From an uncultured Lachnotalea sp. (GTDB lineage Bacteria; Bacillota; Clostridia; Lachnospirales; Lachnospiraceae), in the NCBI GenBank assembly GCA_947066815.1, contig CAMSZT010000012.1, forward strand, positions 1-64,000: a stretch of 64,000 nucleotides of DNA. The letters are read 5' to 3'. The position numbers and the translations under genes were made by a program. Below, in pieces: positions 9,713-18,448 of the stretch. Within the stretch, counting starts at the first letter, position 1. Each line of letters begins with the position of its first letter. The notes under the pieces are model-generated. The model was not told the DNA's origin, ran no database searches, and saw nothing but the letters and a program-made list of their open reading frames with translations.

Positions 9713-12145
9713 CTATAATCCCTTAAAGAACTGTTCCTTCAGGATCAGATAACCTTCTTTATCATATTTGGAACCGAACAGCCCTTTGATCCCTCTGTGC
9801 TCCGCCCGGTCGATAGCTCCGTCCACCAGCTTTTTCGCCGCCTCCTCTGTGAGCTCCGTCCCGTCATTCCAGAGGCGTTCTGCCGCCGCATAGATCGCAA
9901 GGTTTGCCATCTCTTCAATGACACACTCCTCGTCCTTCGCGTATTTGTCGGCGCAGGCTACAAATTCATCGATATCCATCTGGCCGCCTTCCTCCAGATA
10001 CACGCACAGCTGATCCAGCTCCGGATTCGCCAAAAGGAACTCTTCCATCCTCTCGGAGGTGTCTACCAGGATCAGGACCATGGACATCTTCGGCCGTTTC
10101 ATCTCCTCCGTGAGCTCTGCCGCCGCCTCGCTGTCAAGCTCCGACGCGTCGTCCACGATCAGGTCTCTCCCCGCCAGCCGCCCGAAGGTATTGTGTACCC
10201 CCTTCGCGCTAAGCTTCGCCCCGGATATCTTGGCGGCCTGAGTCGCCGTACTGCCCAGGACCTCATGGGTCTTCTTTAATTTTTCTACGGCGAAGGGGAT
10301 CCGGCCCGCTCCGGGCTCCGCTTCCACCACCACGCAGGTGATCTCGGCCCCCTCAGGAACCTCCGCTTCTCCCGGAACCGCTTTCTCCTCCTGCGCCGGA
10401 GCTCCTCCCGCAGCCAAAGGCGCCCCCGCCCCGGCCGGCTCCTGTGCAGGTTCTTCCGGAACAGCCGGATCTTCCGAAGGTTCCTCCTGCAAAGGCTCCT
10501 CCGCTGCCCCGCTCAGAGCCTCTTTCTCCGAAGCCCCTGCCCCGTCCTGCCGAAGGGACGGCTCTTCCTCAGGCATCTCCGGCAGAGGTTCCCCCGCAGG
10601 TGCTTCCGAGGACTCCTCCCGCAAAACCTCCGGCTCCGGGACTCCCGCCTCATCCTGCCAAGCGCCTGGCTCCTCCTCAGGCGTCTCCGGCAGAGGCTCC
10701 CCCGCAGACGCTTCCGAAGGCTCCTCCTGCAAGGCCTCCGGCTCCGGGGCTCCCGCCCCATCCTGCCAAAGGGCCGGCTCCTCCAAAGATCCCTCCGCTG
10801 GCATCCCCGGCAGAGGCTCCCCGGCAGGCGCTTCCCAGGGCTCTCTCTGCAAAGCCTCCTCCGGGAATGCCGACGCCGCAAGGGCCGCCGACATATCGTC
10901 CAAAAGCCGGCTGTCCTTGTCCGGACCGGCCTCTCTCCCCTGCCTCAGGGCTTTCCTGGTCTCCTTTACCACTTCCCTGGTCTGCCCCATCAGACCGGCG
11001 TCCGGAACGGCCTGCTCTTCTGCAGAGGGCTCCTGCGCTTTCACGGCCTCCTGCACTGCCTGGGCAAGATCCGCCTGCATATCAGAAAGTTCTCCGGCAA
11101 AGGCCTTCCCTGTTCCGCCGCCGGCCGGATTCTCCCTGTCATCCTCCTTCGGAAGTTCCCCGGCCGCCCTCACGGGCAGGGGTTCCGCCTTCGGTGTCTC
11201 CTCCGGCTCCCCGGCAAAAAACAGTCTCTCGGCCGCGGCGGAAGCCTCCTCCTCCGCAGGGGGGGCCGCCGAAAAAGGGATCACCTTATCCCCGGCCGGG
11301 ATCTCTTTCGGAACAGGCGTCTCCGCCGCCTGGATCTCCTCCGGGTCGGGGACTGCCTCTGCGCCGTCCTCTGCCGCAAATGCCTCCTCCGTCTCCGGCT
11401 CGCTGGTCATGGCGGCTTCTTTCAGCTGCTCCTTCTTCCTCCTGCGCTCTACTGCCTCGCCCTCGTCCTCCCGGATCCCCTGGTACTCCCGCCTCTCAAA
11501 TTCCCGCTCCACCGCGCGGACGCGGGCCTCAAATTTCTTTTTATTGACAAGCTTCTCCTGCTCCGACGGCGTGAGGGGCTCATACTGCATCTTCAGGTTC
11601 AGAGCCCGGTCCACATAGGTTCCCACACTGAACCACAGGATAATCTCGTTGCACAGCTGCACGCACTCCTTCACCCGGCCGGCTTTATGGTAAAGCCAGG
11701 CCAGCTCATAGGCCCACTTTTCTTCGAATTCATTCTTCCGGTACAACTCCAGGATCGTGATCAGCTGGTCAGGGTCGCCGCCCTTGGCCGCCTCGATCTG
11801 ATACGCCAGGAGAAGTTTCCCGATATCGTTGGGCGCAATCTTCTGAAATTCCTCAAAATAACTCTCCGCCTCCTCGATCTTCCCGCCTTTGACGCAGAGC
11901 TCCGTCAGTTTATAGAGCATCCGCCGTCCCATGGGGACTCTCTCATAAGCGAACAGAAGGACATTTTTCGCCTCTTCGTAATTTTTCGCCTTTTCATACA
12001 CCTGTGAGACCAGGGTCAGCATCTTGATGTTTTTGACCTTGCTCCAGTCGATGGTATCCGCGATCTTCACTGCCGCGGCATAATCCTTTTTTTCTGCATG
12101 CTTTTTGATCTTGTCTTCTTTGATACTCAATTCGTATTTGTCCAC
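9713..12145 (-). CDS. TPR protein with Pro/Glu-rich repeats and C-terminal AAA-like region
   Basis: 810-aa soluble protein, GTG start with GAGGTGG upstream. Residues 1-200 form tetratricopeptide-like helical repeats (AKNYEEAKNVLLFAYE and similar). Residues about 230-600 are low complexity, very rich in Glu, Pro and Ala, and contain three imperfect 36-40-residue repeats. Residues about 620-810 form a compact domain with 'SMVLILVDTSERMEEF' and conserved acidic helices; its upstream part (GRLAGRDLIVDDASELD) has the spacing of an AAA-type ATPase, but no intact Walker A lysine motif is seen. The architecture suggests a scaffold or adaptor. The function is unknown. The pairing with the next nucleotidyltransferase gene (16 bp apart) may be functional. 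Confidence 0.75.
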   Translation of the reverse strand: MDKYELSIKEDKIKKHAEKKDYAAAVKIADTIDWSKVKNIKMLTLVSQVYEKAKNYEEAKNVLLFAYERVPMGRRMLYKLTELCVKGGKIEEAESYFEEFQKIAPNDIGKLLLAYQIEAAKGGDPDQLITILELYRKNEFEEKWAYELAWLYHKAGRVKECVQLCNEIILWFSVGTYVDRALNLKMQYEPLTPSEQEKLVNKKKFEARVRAVEREFERREYQGIREDEGEAVERRRKKEQLKEAAMTSEPETEEAFAAEDGAEAVPDPEEIQAAETPVPKEIPAGDKVIPFSAAPPAEEEASAAAERLFFAGEPEETPKAEPLPVRAAGELPKEDDRENPAGGGTGKAFAGELSDMQADLAQAVQEAVKAQEPSAEEQAVPDAGLMGQTREVVKETRKALRQGREAGPDKDSRLLDDMSAALAASAFPEEALQREPWEAPAGEPLPGMPAEGSLEEPALWQDGAGAPEPEALQEEPSEASAGEPLPETPEEEPGAWQDEAGVPEPEVLREESSEAPAGEPLPEMPEEEPSLRQDGAGASEKEALSGAAEEPLQEEPSEDPAVPEEPAQEPAGAGAPLAAGGAPAQEEKAVPGEAEVPEGAEITCVVVEAEPGAGRIPFAVEKLKKTHEVLGSTATQAAKISGAKLSAKGVHNTFGRLAGRDLIVDDASELDSEAAAELTEEMKRPKMSMVLILVDTSERMEEFLLANPELDQLCVYLEEGGQMDIDEFVACADKYAKDEECVIEEMANLAIYAAAERLWNDGTELTEEAAKKLVDGAIDRAEHRGIKGLFGSKYDKEGYLILKEQFFKGL
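10525..10850 (-). repeat. imperfect 108-120-bp in-frame repeats
   Basis: Three diverged copies, with equivalent points at 10587, 10695 and 10815, encode units containing 'SEAPAGEPLPEMPEEEP' and 'WQDGAGAPEPEAL'. They lie in the acidic Pro-rich middle of the TPR protein and make long false open frames on both strands. Confidence 0.75.
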
Positions 12146-12291
12146 AGTGCCACCTCAGATATCTTCATTCGTCATTGCTCCCCTGCAAAATACACACAGC
12201 TATCATAAGTCTACCATACTCATTTTCCCTTGTCAAAAATAAGTGTAAAAATATACGTACCGGCGCGTTTTGCCGGATACTCCGTAATACG

Positions 12292-12324
12292 AAAAAAATC
12301 GGCTTTGTAAAAAACCGATTTTTT
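12292..12324 (-). terminator. Rho-independent terminator (stem readable both ways)
   Basis: A 10-bp stem AAAAAATCGG/CCGATTTTTT with a 12-nt loop ends in a T run on both strands. On the minus strand it lies 60 bp after the zinc-ribbon membrane protein gene. The surrounding non-coding stretch 12146-12386 also holds the region upstream of the TPR gene; no clear promoter boxes were identified there. Confidence 0.75.
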
Positions 12325-12386
12325 CTGATCTTCCGGTCGATCTGCGGACTCCGTCACGGAGGATCTCTTTCCGGTGATCCGCCGGA

Positions 12387-13331
12387 TCAATAGCGTCCGG
12401 TCTTATAGCTTCCGGTGCTGTTCTGGAACATGGTCTTGACGGTCGCAAAGCTGGCAACCGCCGTCAGGGCATAGCCGATCAGGAGATCCTTCCAGTAGCC
12501 GGCATTGATCTCCGGGAATTCCGCCCGGAAATCGGGGATGGAGCGGAATGCGTCCATGAAGCTGGGATTCATCCCCCACACCTCTTCTACTGCCTTCTTG
12601 ATCTCAAGGGCGTAAGCAACATTGTGGGCGAGATAGATCACCGCCGCCACGATGACAAGGGAGACCACGATCCCCACCGCGTTGATCCGGCCGCCAAATT
12701 TCTCATATCCTTTCAGGGCACAGACAGCCGCCACCAGTCCGGCGATCCCCGCTATGTAGCCGAGCTGATAGATCAGCACCCACAAAACGCCGCCGAGCAG
12801 AGCGCCGAGCAGGGCCCCGACAATGCCGGTCACGACATTGCCCTTCTTGGCGGCCAGCTCCTGTTTATTGTCCTCCAGACTGTTGCACAGCTCGTTGTAA
12901 CAGCTGTCGCACATAAAATCCATCGCATTGTTGATGCTGCAGAGAGCCACGGGAACCTCCTCCCCGCAATGGCTGCAGCAGGGCACATATCCGTTCTGGG
13001 CAAGATAGGATACGGCTCTGTCAAGCACTTCCCTAATCTGCAGGCCCACCTTTCCGGAATTTCTCACAACGATCTCGATCCTCTTCCCGTCAAAGGAGGT
13101 CTTGGTGACCTTTTTGATCCCGGAACGCAGCTCCGTCAAAAAGCTGTCCATCTGATAGGCCGGGAGCGTACTCCCCTCCTTTGCATAGACCGCAACCTTC
13201 CAGAAAGCGGTCCCGTCGATCCCCTGTCTCACATAGACCGGGAAATTCCCCACCCGTCCCTGCAGTACATTCTTGGGTTTTTCAAACAGATTATCCCTGC
13301 CTTTGATCTGTTCTACAAGCGCCTGTTTCAT
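12387..13331 (-). CDS. membrane protein with CxxC zinc ribbon (hypothetical)
   Basis: 314 aa. Residues 1-100 are soluble, with a beta-rich region (QGRVGNFPVYVRQGIDG). Residues about 120-150 hold a four-cysteine zinc ribbon (CSHCGEE ... CDSCY). Four or five membrane segments follow (about 170-260, Gly/Ala/Val-rich), then a soluble helical loop and a last hydrophobic helix (IGYALTAVASFATV). The start has AGGAGGAGATAAAAC upstream. I recognise no named family; it is the kind of zinc-ribbon membrane protein common in clostridia. It is transcribed alone, with a terminator after it and the cytidine deaminase operon upstream. Confidence 0.8.
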   Translation of the reverse strand: MKQALVEQIKGRDNLFEKPKNVLQGRVGNFPVYVRQGIDGTAFWKVAVYAKEGSTLPAYQMDSFLTELRSGIKKVTKTSFDGKRIEIVVRNSGKVGLQIREVLDRAVSYLAQNGYVPCCSHCGEEVPVALCSINNAMDFMCDSCYNELCNSLEDNKQELAAKKGNVVTGIVGALLGALLGGVLWVLIYQLGYIAGIAGLVAAVCALKGYEKFGGRINAVGIVVSLVIVAAVIYLAHNVAYALEIKKAVEEVWGMNPSFMDAFRSIPDFRAEFPEINAGYWKDLLIGYALTAVASFATVKTMFQNSTGSYKTGRY

Positions 13332-13381
13332 GTTTTATCTCCTCCTACAAGTTTTTCAGCAGTTTTATGATAACACCGCAG

Positions 13382-13403
13382 AAAAAAAATCTCAACAAGA
13401 TTT
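13382..13403 (-). terminator. weak Rho-independent terminator
   Basis: On the minus strand AAATCT/AGATTT (5-nt loop) runs straight into eight T. It lies 14 bp after the cytidine deaminase stop. The stem is short and A/T-only, so it may work poorly. Confidence 0.45.
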
Positions 13404-13416
13404 GACCGTAATCTCC

Positions 13417-13875
13417 CTATCCATCCAGAAATTCCGGGCCGAAGCTCTCCGGAAGCAGCTCCTCCAGGGAAAACACCCGATAATCTTCCGCGGATCTGGC
13501 AAGGATCACCGAAAACCCGAGGGGCCGGCAGAATTCACGGAGGACCTGGCGGCAGATACCGCAGGGCGGACAGTAAGATCCCGTCCTGCCCCCCGGGCCG
13601 CCCATGATGACGATACCGGAAAACTCCCGCCGTCCCTCGCTGACTGCCTTAAAGACCGCCGTCCGTTCGGCGCAGTTCCCCGCGGGATAAGAAGCGTTCT
13701 CCACGTTACATCCGGTGTACACCGTCCCGTCCTCACAGAGAAGAGCCGCCGCCACACAGAATCCGGAGTAGGGCGCGTAGGCCAGCCTGAGCTGCTCCTC
13801 CGCCTTCCCGATCAGCTCGCGGATCCGGGCGTCCGGGATCGCCTCCCCTCTGTCTTTTTCAAAACCCTCCTTCAT
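13417..13875 (-). CDS. cdd: cytidine deaminase
   Basis: 152-aa zinc enzyme that deaminates cytidine and deoxycytidine to uridine and deoxyuridine in pyrimidine salvage. The catalytic site is complete: C68-A-E70 (GNCAERTAVFKA) and the PCGICRQ motif with C105 and C108, which with C68 bind zinc in the homotetrameric type of enzyme. NVENASYPAG binds the ribose and base. The length fits the tetrameric family (about 130-150 aa). It lies 27 bp after deoC, and the pair forms a deoxynucleoside catabolic unit. The N-terminus carries about 15 extra charged residues relative to the shortest family members. Confidence 0.95.
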   Translation of the reverse strand: MKEGFEKDRGEAIPDARIRELIGKAEEQLRLAYAPYSGFCVAAALLCEDGTVYTGCNVENASYPAGNCAERTAVFKAVSEGRREFSGIVIMGGPGGRTGSYCPPCGICRQVLREFCRPLGFSVILARSAEDYRVFSLEELLPESFGPEFLDG

Positions 13876-13902
13876 GACACGTCTTCCCTTCCGATCCTTT
13901 TT

Positions 13903-14556
13903 TCAGCCTTCTGCCTTTACGATCTTCACCAGGCGGCTGGTCCCCAGCCTGTCCGCCCCCAGGCTCACAAACTTTTCCGCATCCTCAAAGGAGCCGATCC
14001 CGCCGGCCGCCTTGATCTTCACGCCCGGTCCCACATGGGCCGCAAAGAGCTCCACATCCGCAAAGGTGGCTCCGGCCGTGGAAAAGCCGGTGGATGTCTT
14101 GATATAGTCGGCTCCGGCCTCGGTCACCGCCCTGCAGAGAGCCACTTTCTCTTCCTCTGTAAGAAGACAGGTCTCGACGATCACCTTCAGTACTTTTTCC
14201 CCACAGGCTTTCTTGAGCGCCCGGATCTCGTCCGTGACTTTTTCAAACTCGCCCATGCGCACATCGCCCAGGTTCACCACCATATCGATCTCGTCCGCGC
14301 CCTCCCGGATGGCCTCCTCCGTCTCAAAAACTTTCACCGCCGTCGTATTGTAGCCGTTAGGAAAGCCGATGACCGTGCAGACCGCCATCCGGTCACCCAG
14401 GTATTCCTTTGCCCGTTTCACATAGGACGGCGGAATGCAGACCGACGCCGTCTGACAGGCGACCGCGTCGTCGCAGAGCGTCCTGATGTCCTCCCAGGTC
14501 GCTGTCTGGGAAAGTACTGTGTGATCTACCCGTCCTAACAATTCTTCTCTGTTCAT
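13903..14556 (-). CDS. deoC: deoxyribose-phosphate aldolase
   Basis: 217-aa class I aldolase that cleaves 2-deoxyribose-5-phosphate to acetaldehyde and glyceraldehyde-3-phosphate. The Schiff-base lysine is K153 in [10 protein letters not shown]91 (EIDMVVNLG) and K182 (KIKAAGGIG) complete the active site. The size is that of the short bacterial DeoC type. The ribosome site is AGCGAGGAAG. It is the first gene of the deoC-cdd unit, which feeds carbon from DNA breakdown into glycolysis. No deoR-type regulator is adjacent. Confidence 0.96.
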   Translation of the reverse strand: MNREELLGRVDHTVLSQTATWEDIRTLCDDAVACQTASVCIPPSYVKRAKEYLGDRMAVCTVIGFPNGYNTTAVKVFETEEAIREGADEIDMVVNLGDVRMGEFEKVTDEIRALKKACGEKVLKVIVETCLLTEEEKVALCRAVTEAGADYIKTSTGFSTAGATFADVELFAAHVGPGVKIKAAGGIGSFEDAEKFVSLGADRLGTSRLVKIVKAEG

Positions 14557-14651
14557 GATATACTTCCTCGCTTTATAGATTCGCCATCCGGCGTCCTATT
14601 TATCATATCATGGATCCTTCTTTTTTTCCATCCCTTTGTTTCTCCGGAGGG

Positions 14652-15407
14652 TCACAGGAACTCCGTCATATGTTTCCTGTACCAGACCGGCAGGAAATTC
14701 CTCTGGCAGTTTGGATTCTCCCGTTCCCGGATCCCGATAGAATGAAAAAACGTCTTCCACAGATCCTCGTAATGATCCGAAGATCCATATGCCTCCAAAA
14801 AGGCATCCGCCTGATCCTTCGGGATCTTCGCCGTGATCCAGTCTTCACCGGCCCCATGGATGGCAGCCTCCTCCCTGACGTCGTCATAGATCACCCAGTT
14901 TTCATCGGGAAAGCGGTCTGCGAAATGGGGAGCCACCAGCATGATGACCCGGCTTTTCGGGGAGATCGACGCAAAAAGGACCCCGTTTGCAAGCTGCTCA
15001 AAACGGATAAACTCCAGATACTGGTGGGCTTCGTTAGCCACCTTCCTGGACAGCGCAAAGACCTCGGCCACCGCCGGCTCCTGCAAAAGCCGCAGCACCC
15101 TTCCCCCATAGCGGAATCCTTCGATCAAAAACCGATAGATCGCATCTGCCCGCTCCGGCCTGGCCGAAAAGGCCGCCCGGCAGACCACCCGAAAGGCCTC
15201 TCCCGAAATCTTCCTCTGGATGGAGCGGGCCACCTTCTCTGATTTCCCGTCGTCCGGCTCGATCTCTTCGTATTCCGCGAAAAGCTCCGGCTCATACTGA
15301 TCCTTCAGCGAAAGGCGCACATGTCCGTGGCCGGGATCTTGGGCCCAGGCATCATAGATCCCCGTAAAAATGCCCTCCAGAGAGTCCTCGCACAGAAATA
15401 TCCTCAT
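14652..15407 (-). CDS. TIGR03915-family putative DNA repair protein
   Basis: 251-aa protein beginning MRIFLCEDSLEGIFTGIYDA, the typical start of the TIGR03915/DUF4130 family, which is usually encoded beside a radical-SAM DNA-modification protein (TIGR03916), as here. The family has been tied to DNA repair or modification by context and by similarity to uracil-DNA-glycosylase-like partners; no reaction is established that I can name. Conserved-looking segments are FRVVCRAAFSARPERADAIY and the C-terminal WKTFFHSIGIRERENP with QRNFLPVWYRKHM. The start has AAGAAAGGAAG upstream. It is 109 bp downstream of its partner gene, and that gap holds a half copy of a palindromic element. Confidence 0.88.
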   Translation of the reverse strand: MRIFLCEDSLEGIFTGIYDAWAQDPGHGHVRLSLKDQYEPELFAEYEEIEPDDGKSEKVARSIQRKISGEAFRVVCRAAFSARPERADAIYRFLIEGFRYGGRVLRLLQEPAVAEVFALSRKVANEAHQYLEFIRFEQLANGVLFASISPKSRVIMLVAPHFADRFPDENWVIYDDVREEAAIHGAGEDWITAKIPKDQADAFLEAYGSSDHYEDLWKTFFHSIGIRERENPNCQRNFLPVWYRKHMTEFL

Positions 15408-15441
15408 GGCAGACTTCCTTTCTTAAATGAAATATCACAGG

Positions 15442-15511
15442 TAATTGCGAGACGTGGAATTGCAGAGCGGATTCTGACAATTGATCCATCCAAAGCCTGC
15501 AGCGCCAAACA
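15442..15511. repeat. half copy of the 59.2-kb palindromic element
   Basis: About 70 bp match the left arm of the element at 59197-59392, sharing in particular CCAAAGCCTGCAGCGCCAAA exactly and ATTCTG.CAAT just before it. The right arm is absent here. It lies just after the stop of the radical-SAM gene, inside the gap to its partner gene. Confidence 0.75.
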
Positions 15512-15516
15512 GAACC

Positions 15517-17118
15517 TTATAACTGCCCGGCCGCCGCCTTCTGAAAATCTTCCGCCCCGGGCGCCTCCTGGAGCTTCATATCGTCAAACAAGTTCAGCTG
15601 GCGGTAGCATTCGCCGTGGGAAAGCTCCCAGTTTTTCTTCCGGTTGTCGTCGATGAGCCCCGCCGTGATCCGGTTCTCCTCCAGCCGGACCGGAAACATC
15701 TGCTTCCCTCCCAGGGTGATAAAATAATGGGCCCGCTTCAAGACCACACCCATCCGCTTCAGATCCGGAAAATCCAGGCTCCCGAACCGCCTGGCGTTGT
15801 AGATCCTCCTGGCGGACTTGGCTCCGATCCCCGGCACCCGCAGGAGCATCTCGTAGTCGGCGCTCATGACCTCCACCGGAAAATACTCCAGATGGCGGAC
15901 GGCCCATTCGCATTTGGGATCCAAAAGGACATTGAAATTTGGCCGCTCCTCGGACAAAAGCTCCTCGGCCCGGAAACCGTAAAACCGCAGGAGCCAGTCG
16001 GCCTGGTAGAGCCTGTGCTCCCTGAGGAGGGGCGGCGGGCTTCCGGGAGCCGGAAGGGCCGCATCCTCGTTGAGCCCGATATAGGCGGAAAAAAACACCC
16101 GCTTCAGATCGTACTGCCGGTACAGGGCCTGGGTCACCATCATCATATGATAGTCGCTCTCCGGCGTGGCCCCCACGATCATCTGGGTGCTCTGCCCCGC
16201 CGGGGCGAAGGTCCGGATATCCAGCCCCCGCTCCGGCGGCCGCAGGACACCGGTCCCGCCCCGGGAGCCGGCGCCCCACGGTTCCGGCTCCGGCATGCCA
16301 ATCCCCGGCTCAGACACCGGGCTCCCGCCTGCGATCCCGCTCCCGGAGCCTCCGGGGATAAAAACCCCTCCCCCGCCCTCAAGCCTGAAACCGTCCTCCC
16401 CTTCCAGCCGCCTCTGGTATTCGTCCTCCGTGAACAGCCCGTTCGACATGCCTTTCACCCCCCAGGCCCGCTCCAGCCTGGCCGTCTGCCCCATGGACTG
16501 CCTGGAGGCCGCGATCTGATTCCGGATCCGGCTCATGGGCTTTAAGATACTGTCCCGGTTCTTGTGGGGCGCCAGGGTGCGCAGGCTGTCCGCCGTGGGA
16601 AGCTCCAGGTTGACGCTCATCCGGTCCGCCAGAAGCCCCACCTCGTCCAGGACGGCATCGTCCGCCCCGGGAATGGCCTTCACATGGACATATCCCCGGA
16701 AGCGGTGCACCCGCCTGAGCTTCCAGACCACCTCGTAAATCTGTTCCATGGTATAGGTGGGCGACCGGAACACACCGGAACTTAAAAACAGCCCCTCGAT
16801 ATGATTCCTCCGGTAAAACTCTATGGTCAGAGTACAGACCTCATCCGGCGTAAAGGCAGCTCTCTTCACATCGTTGGACCTTCTGTTCAGACAGTATTTG
16901 CAGTCGTAGATGCAGTGATTGGTCAGAAGGATCTTGAGCAGGGAGATGCATCTCCCGTCCGACGCAAAACTGTGGCAGATCCCCGCCGCCATGGAGTTTC
17001 CGATGGATCCTTTCTTTCCGGCCCGGTCCACGCCGCTGGAGGTGCAGGCCACATCATATTTCGCTGCGTCCGATAAGATCCGCAGTTTTTCTTCTAACTC
17101 TACAAATCCTGATCTCAT
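15517..17118 (-). CDS. radical SAM DNA modification/repair protein (TIGR03916-like)
   Basis: 533-aa iron-sulfur enzyme. The radical-SAM cluster ligands are C69, C73 and C76 (NHCIYDCKYCLNRR). A helix-hairpin-helix DNA-binding motif is at about 425-445 (LLRVPGIGAKSARRIYNAR). The family is predicted to act on DNA damage or modification together with the TIGR03915 protein, encoded just downstream. Family members are usually a little over 400 aa. Here residues about 230-300 form an unusual Gly/Pro/Ser-rich insert that breaks the barrel region before IRTFAPAGQSTQMIVGATPE. The start has CGGAGCAGAG upstream. The gap to the plus-strand operon (17119-17303) holds divergent promoters. Confidence 0.9.
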   Translation of the reverse strand: MRSGFVELEEKLRILSDAAKYDVACTSSGVDRAGKKGSIGNSMAAGICHSFASDGRCISLLKILLTNHCIYDCKYCLNRRSNDVKRAAFTPDEVCTLTIEFYRRNHIEGLFLSSGVFRSPTYTMEQIYEVVWKLRRVHRFRGYVHVKAIPGADDAVLDEVGLLADRMSVNLELPTADSLRTLAPHKNRDSILKPMSRIRNQIAASRQSMGQTARLERAWGVKGMSNGLFTEDEYQRRLEGEDGFRLEGGGGVFIPGGSGSGIAGGSPVSEPGIGMPEPEPWGAGSRGGTGVLRPPERGLDIRTFAPAGQSTQMIVGATPESDYHMMMVTQALYRQYDLKRVFFSAYIGLNEDAALPAPGSPPPLLREHRLYQADWLLRFYGFRAEELLSEERPNFNVLLDPKCEWAVRHLEYFPVEVMSADYEMLLRVPGIGAKSARRIYNARRFGSLDFPDLKRMGVVLKRAHYFITLGGKQMFPVRLEENRITAGLIDDNRKKNWELSHGECYRQLNLFDDMKLQEAPGAEDFQKAAAGQL

Positions 17119-17236
17119 TTTCTCTGCTCCGAATATATGTTTGTATTATTATAGCATACACGTTCGCATTCCGCAACCCTCCTGCGCAATTTTTTTCCGT
17201 CTGATTCTCTACTCATGCGGGAACAGATCGTCTATG

Positions 17237-17263
17237 TTGACATTATAGATTTTTTTATATAAA
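17237..17263 (+). promoter_or_regulatory. probable promoter of the D-threonine-aldolase-like operon
   Basis: A perfect -35 box TTGACA (17237-17242) is followed 15 bp later by TATAAA (17258-17263), about 40 bp before the start codon. The short spacer suggests that either a nearby alternative -10 is used or the promoter needs activation. Confidence 0.5.
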
Positions 17264-17303
17264 CTACCTTCAAACAATACAGATCCCAAAGGAGGAATCC
17301 AAC

Positions 17304-18413
17304 ATGCGCTACCTGGAACTGGATACCCCATCTTTACTTATCGATCGGGAACGGCTTCTCAAAAATCTTGCCGATATGCAGCGCTATGCCGATGAAAACA
17401 ACGTAAAACTGCGTCCCCACACCAAGACCCACAAGATGCCGGAACTTGCAAAACTCCAGGAAAAGCAGGGCGCTTGCGGGATCGCCGTCGCCAAGGTGGG
17501 GGAGGCCGAGGTCATGGCCGAGCAGGGCCTTCGAGACATCTTCATCGCCAATGAGATCGTGGGCAGCCGAAAACTGGAACGGATCGCGGCCCTCTCCCAA
17601 ACCGACGTCCGCATCTCCTTCGGCGTGGACACCCCCTGCCAGGTGACCCAGGCCGAGAAGGTTTTTTCCGCAAATGAGGTCACCGTCCCGGTGCTCATTG
17701 AGATCGAGGTGGGGGAAAACCGCTCCGGCATCATCCGGGAGGAGGATTTCATCCGCCTCCTGGACACCCTGAAGACCTGCCCCCATGTGTCCTTTGCGGG
17801 AATCTTCTCCCATGACGGCCACAGCTATCACGCAGCGGACCTTGCCGAACTTCACAGGCTTGCGGAGGAGGCGCAGAGGAGAACGCTCCGGTTTGCCGGT
17901 CTGGCAAGGGACCACGGCATGCCCTGCCTGGTGGTGAGCTACGGCGCAACGCCCACTTTTATGAACCATGTAAAGATCCTGGAAGGCATCACGGAGCTCC
18001 GCCCCGGCACCTACGCCCTGATGGACGCCTCCCAGGGACACGCCGTCGGAACCCTGGACCGCTGCGCGGCCACCGTCCTGGCCACTGTCATCAGCAAGCC
18101 CACCGACACCCGCACCATCCTGGACGTGGGAGCCAAGGGGCTTACCATGCAGGAGCGCACGGCCGGGATCTGTGCCGCCCCCGGCAAGGGCACCATCCTG
18201 GAATACCCGGGAACCCACATCGATTCCGTATTTGACGAACACGCCATCCTCTATGACAGAGAGTTCCATGACAGAGTGAACATCGGCGACAAGGTGCGGA
18301 TCATTCCCGTCCATGTCTGCCCTGTATGCAACCTCTATGACCGGGCTTATCTGGTCTCCGGCGGCGAGGTGGTGAAAGAGCTGGCCGTCGCCTGCCGCGG
18401 AAAGTTGTGCTGA
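17304..18413 (+). CDS. D-threonine-aldolase-family PLP enzyme (alanine racemase fold)
   Basis: 369-aa fold-type III PLP enzyme. The PLP lysine region is LRPHTKTHKMPELA (K41 most likely). The C-terminal metal-site motif VHVCPVCNLYD is typical of D-threonine aldolase / 3-hydroxy-D-aspartate dehydratase-like enzymes (DSD1 type), which act on D-beta-hydroxy amino acids. The exact reaction (retro-aldol cleavage or dehydration) cannot be told. The start has AAAGGAGGAATCCAAC upstream. It opens a four-gene plus-strand operon with a YheO-type regulator, an amidase and a second PLP enzyme, which supports a role in D-amino-acid or unusual amino-acid breakdown. Confidence 0.88.
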   Translation: MRYLELDTPSLLIDRERLLKNLADMQRYADENNVKLRPHTKTHKMPELAKLQEKQGACGIAVAKVGEAEVMAEQGLRDIFIANEIVGSRKLERIAALSQTDVRISFGVDTPCQVTQAEKVFSANEVTVPVLIEIEVGENRSGIIREEDFIRLLDTLKTCPHVSFAGIFSHDGHSYHAADLAELHRLAEEAQRRTLRFAGLARDHGMPCLVVSYGATPTFMNHVKILEGITELRPGTYALMDASQGHAVGTLDRCAATVLATVISKPTDTRTILDVGAKGLTMQERTAGICAAPGKGTILEYPGTHIDSVFDEHAILYDREFHDRVNIGDKVRIIPVHVCPVCNLYDRAYLVSGGEVVKELAVACRGKLC

Positions 18414-18448
18414 CAGGCCATATGACCAGGAAGAAAGGAGGCACACCC

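Noticed and set aside
10338-11618. Long antisense Ser/Ala-rich open frames over the TPR gene
   Set aside because: They mirror the Pro/Glu-rich repeats and Glu-biased codons of the TPR gene. No start signals or motif content.
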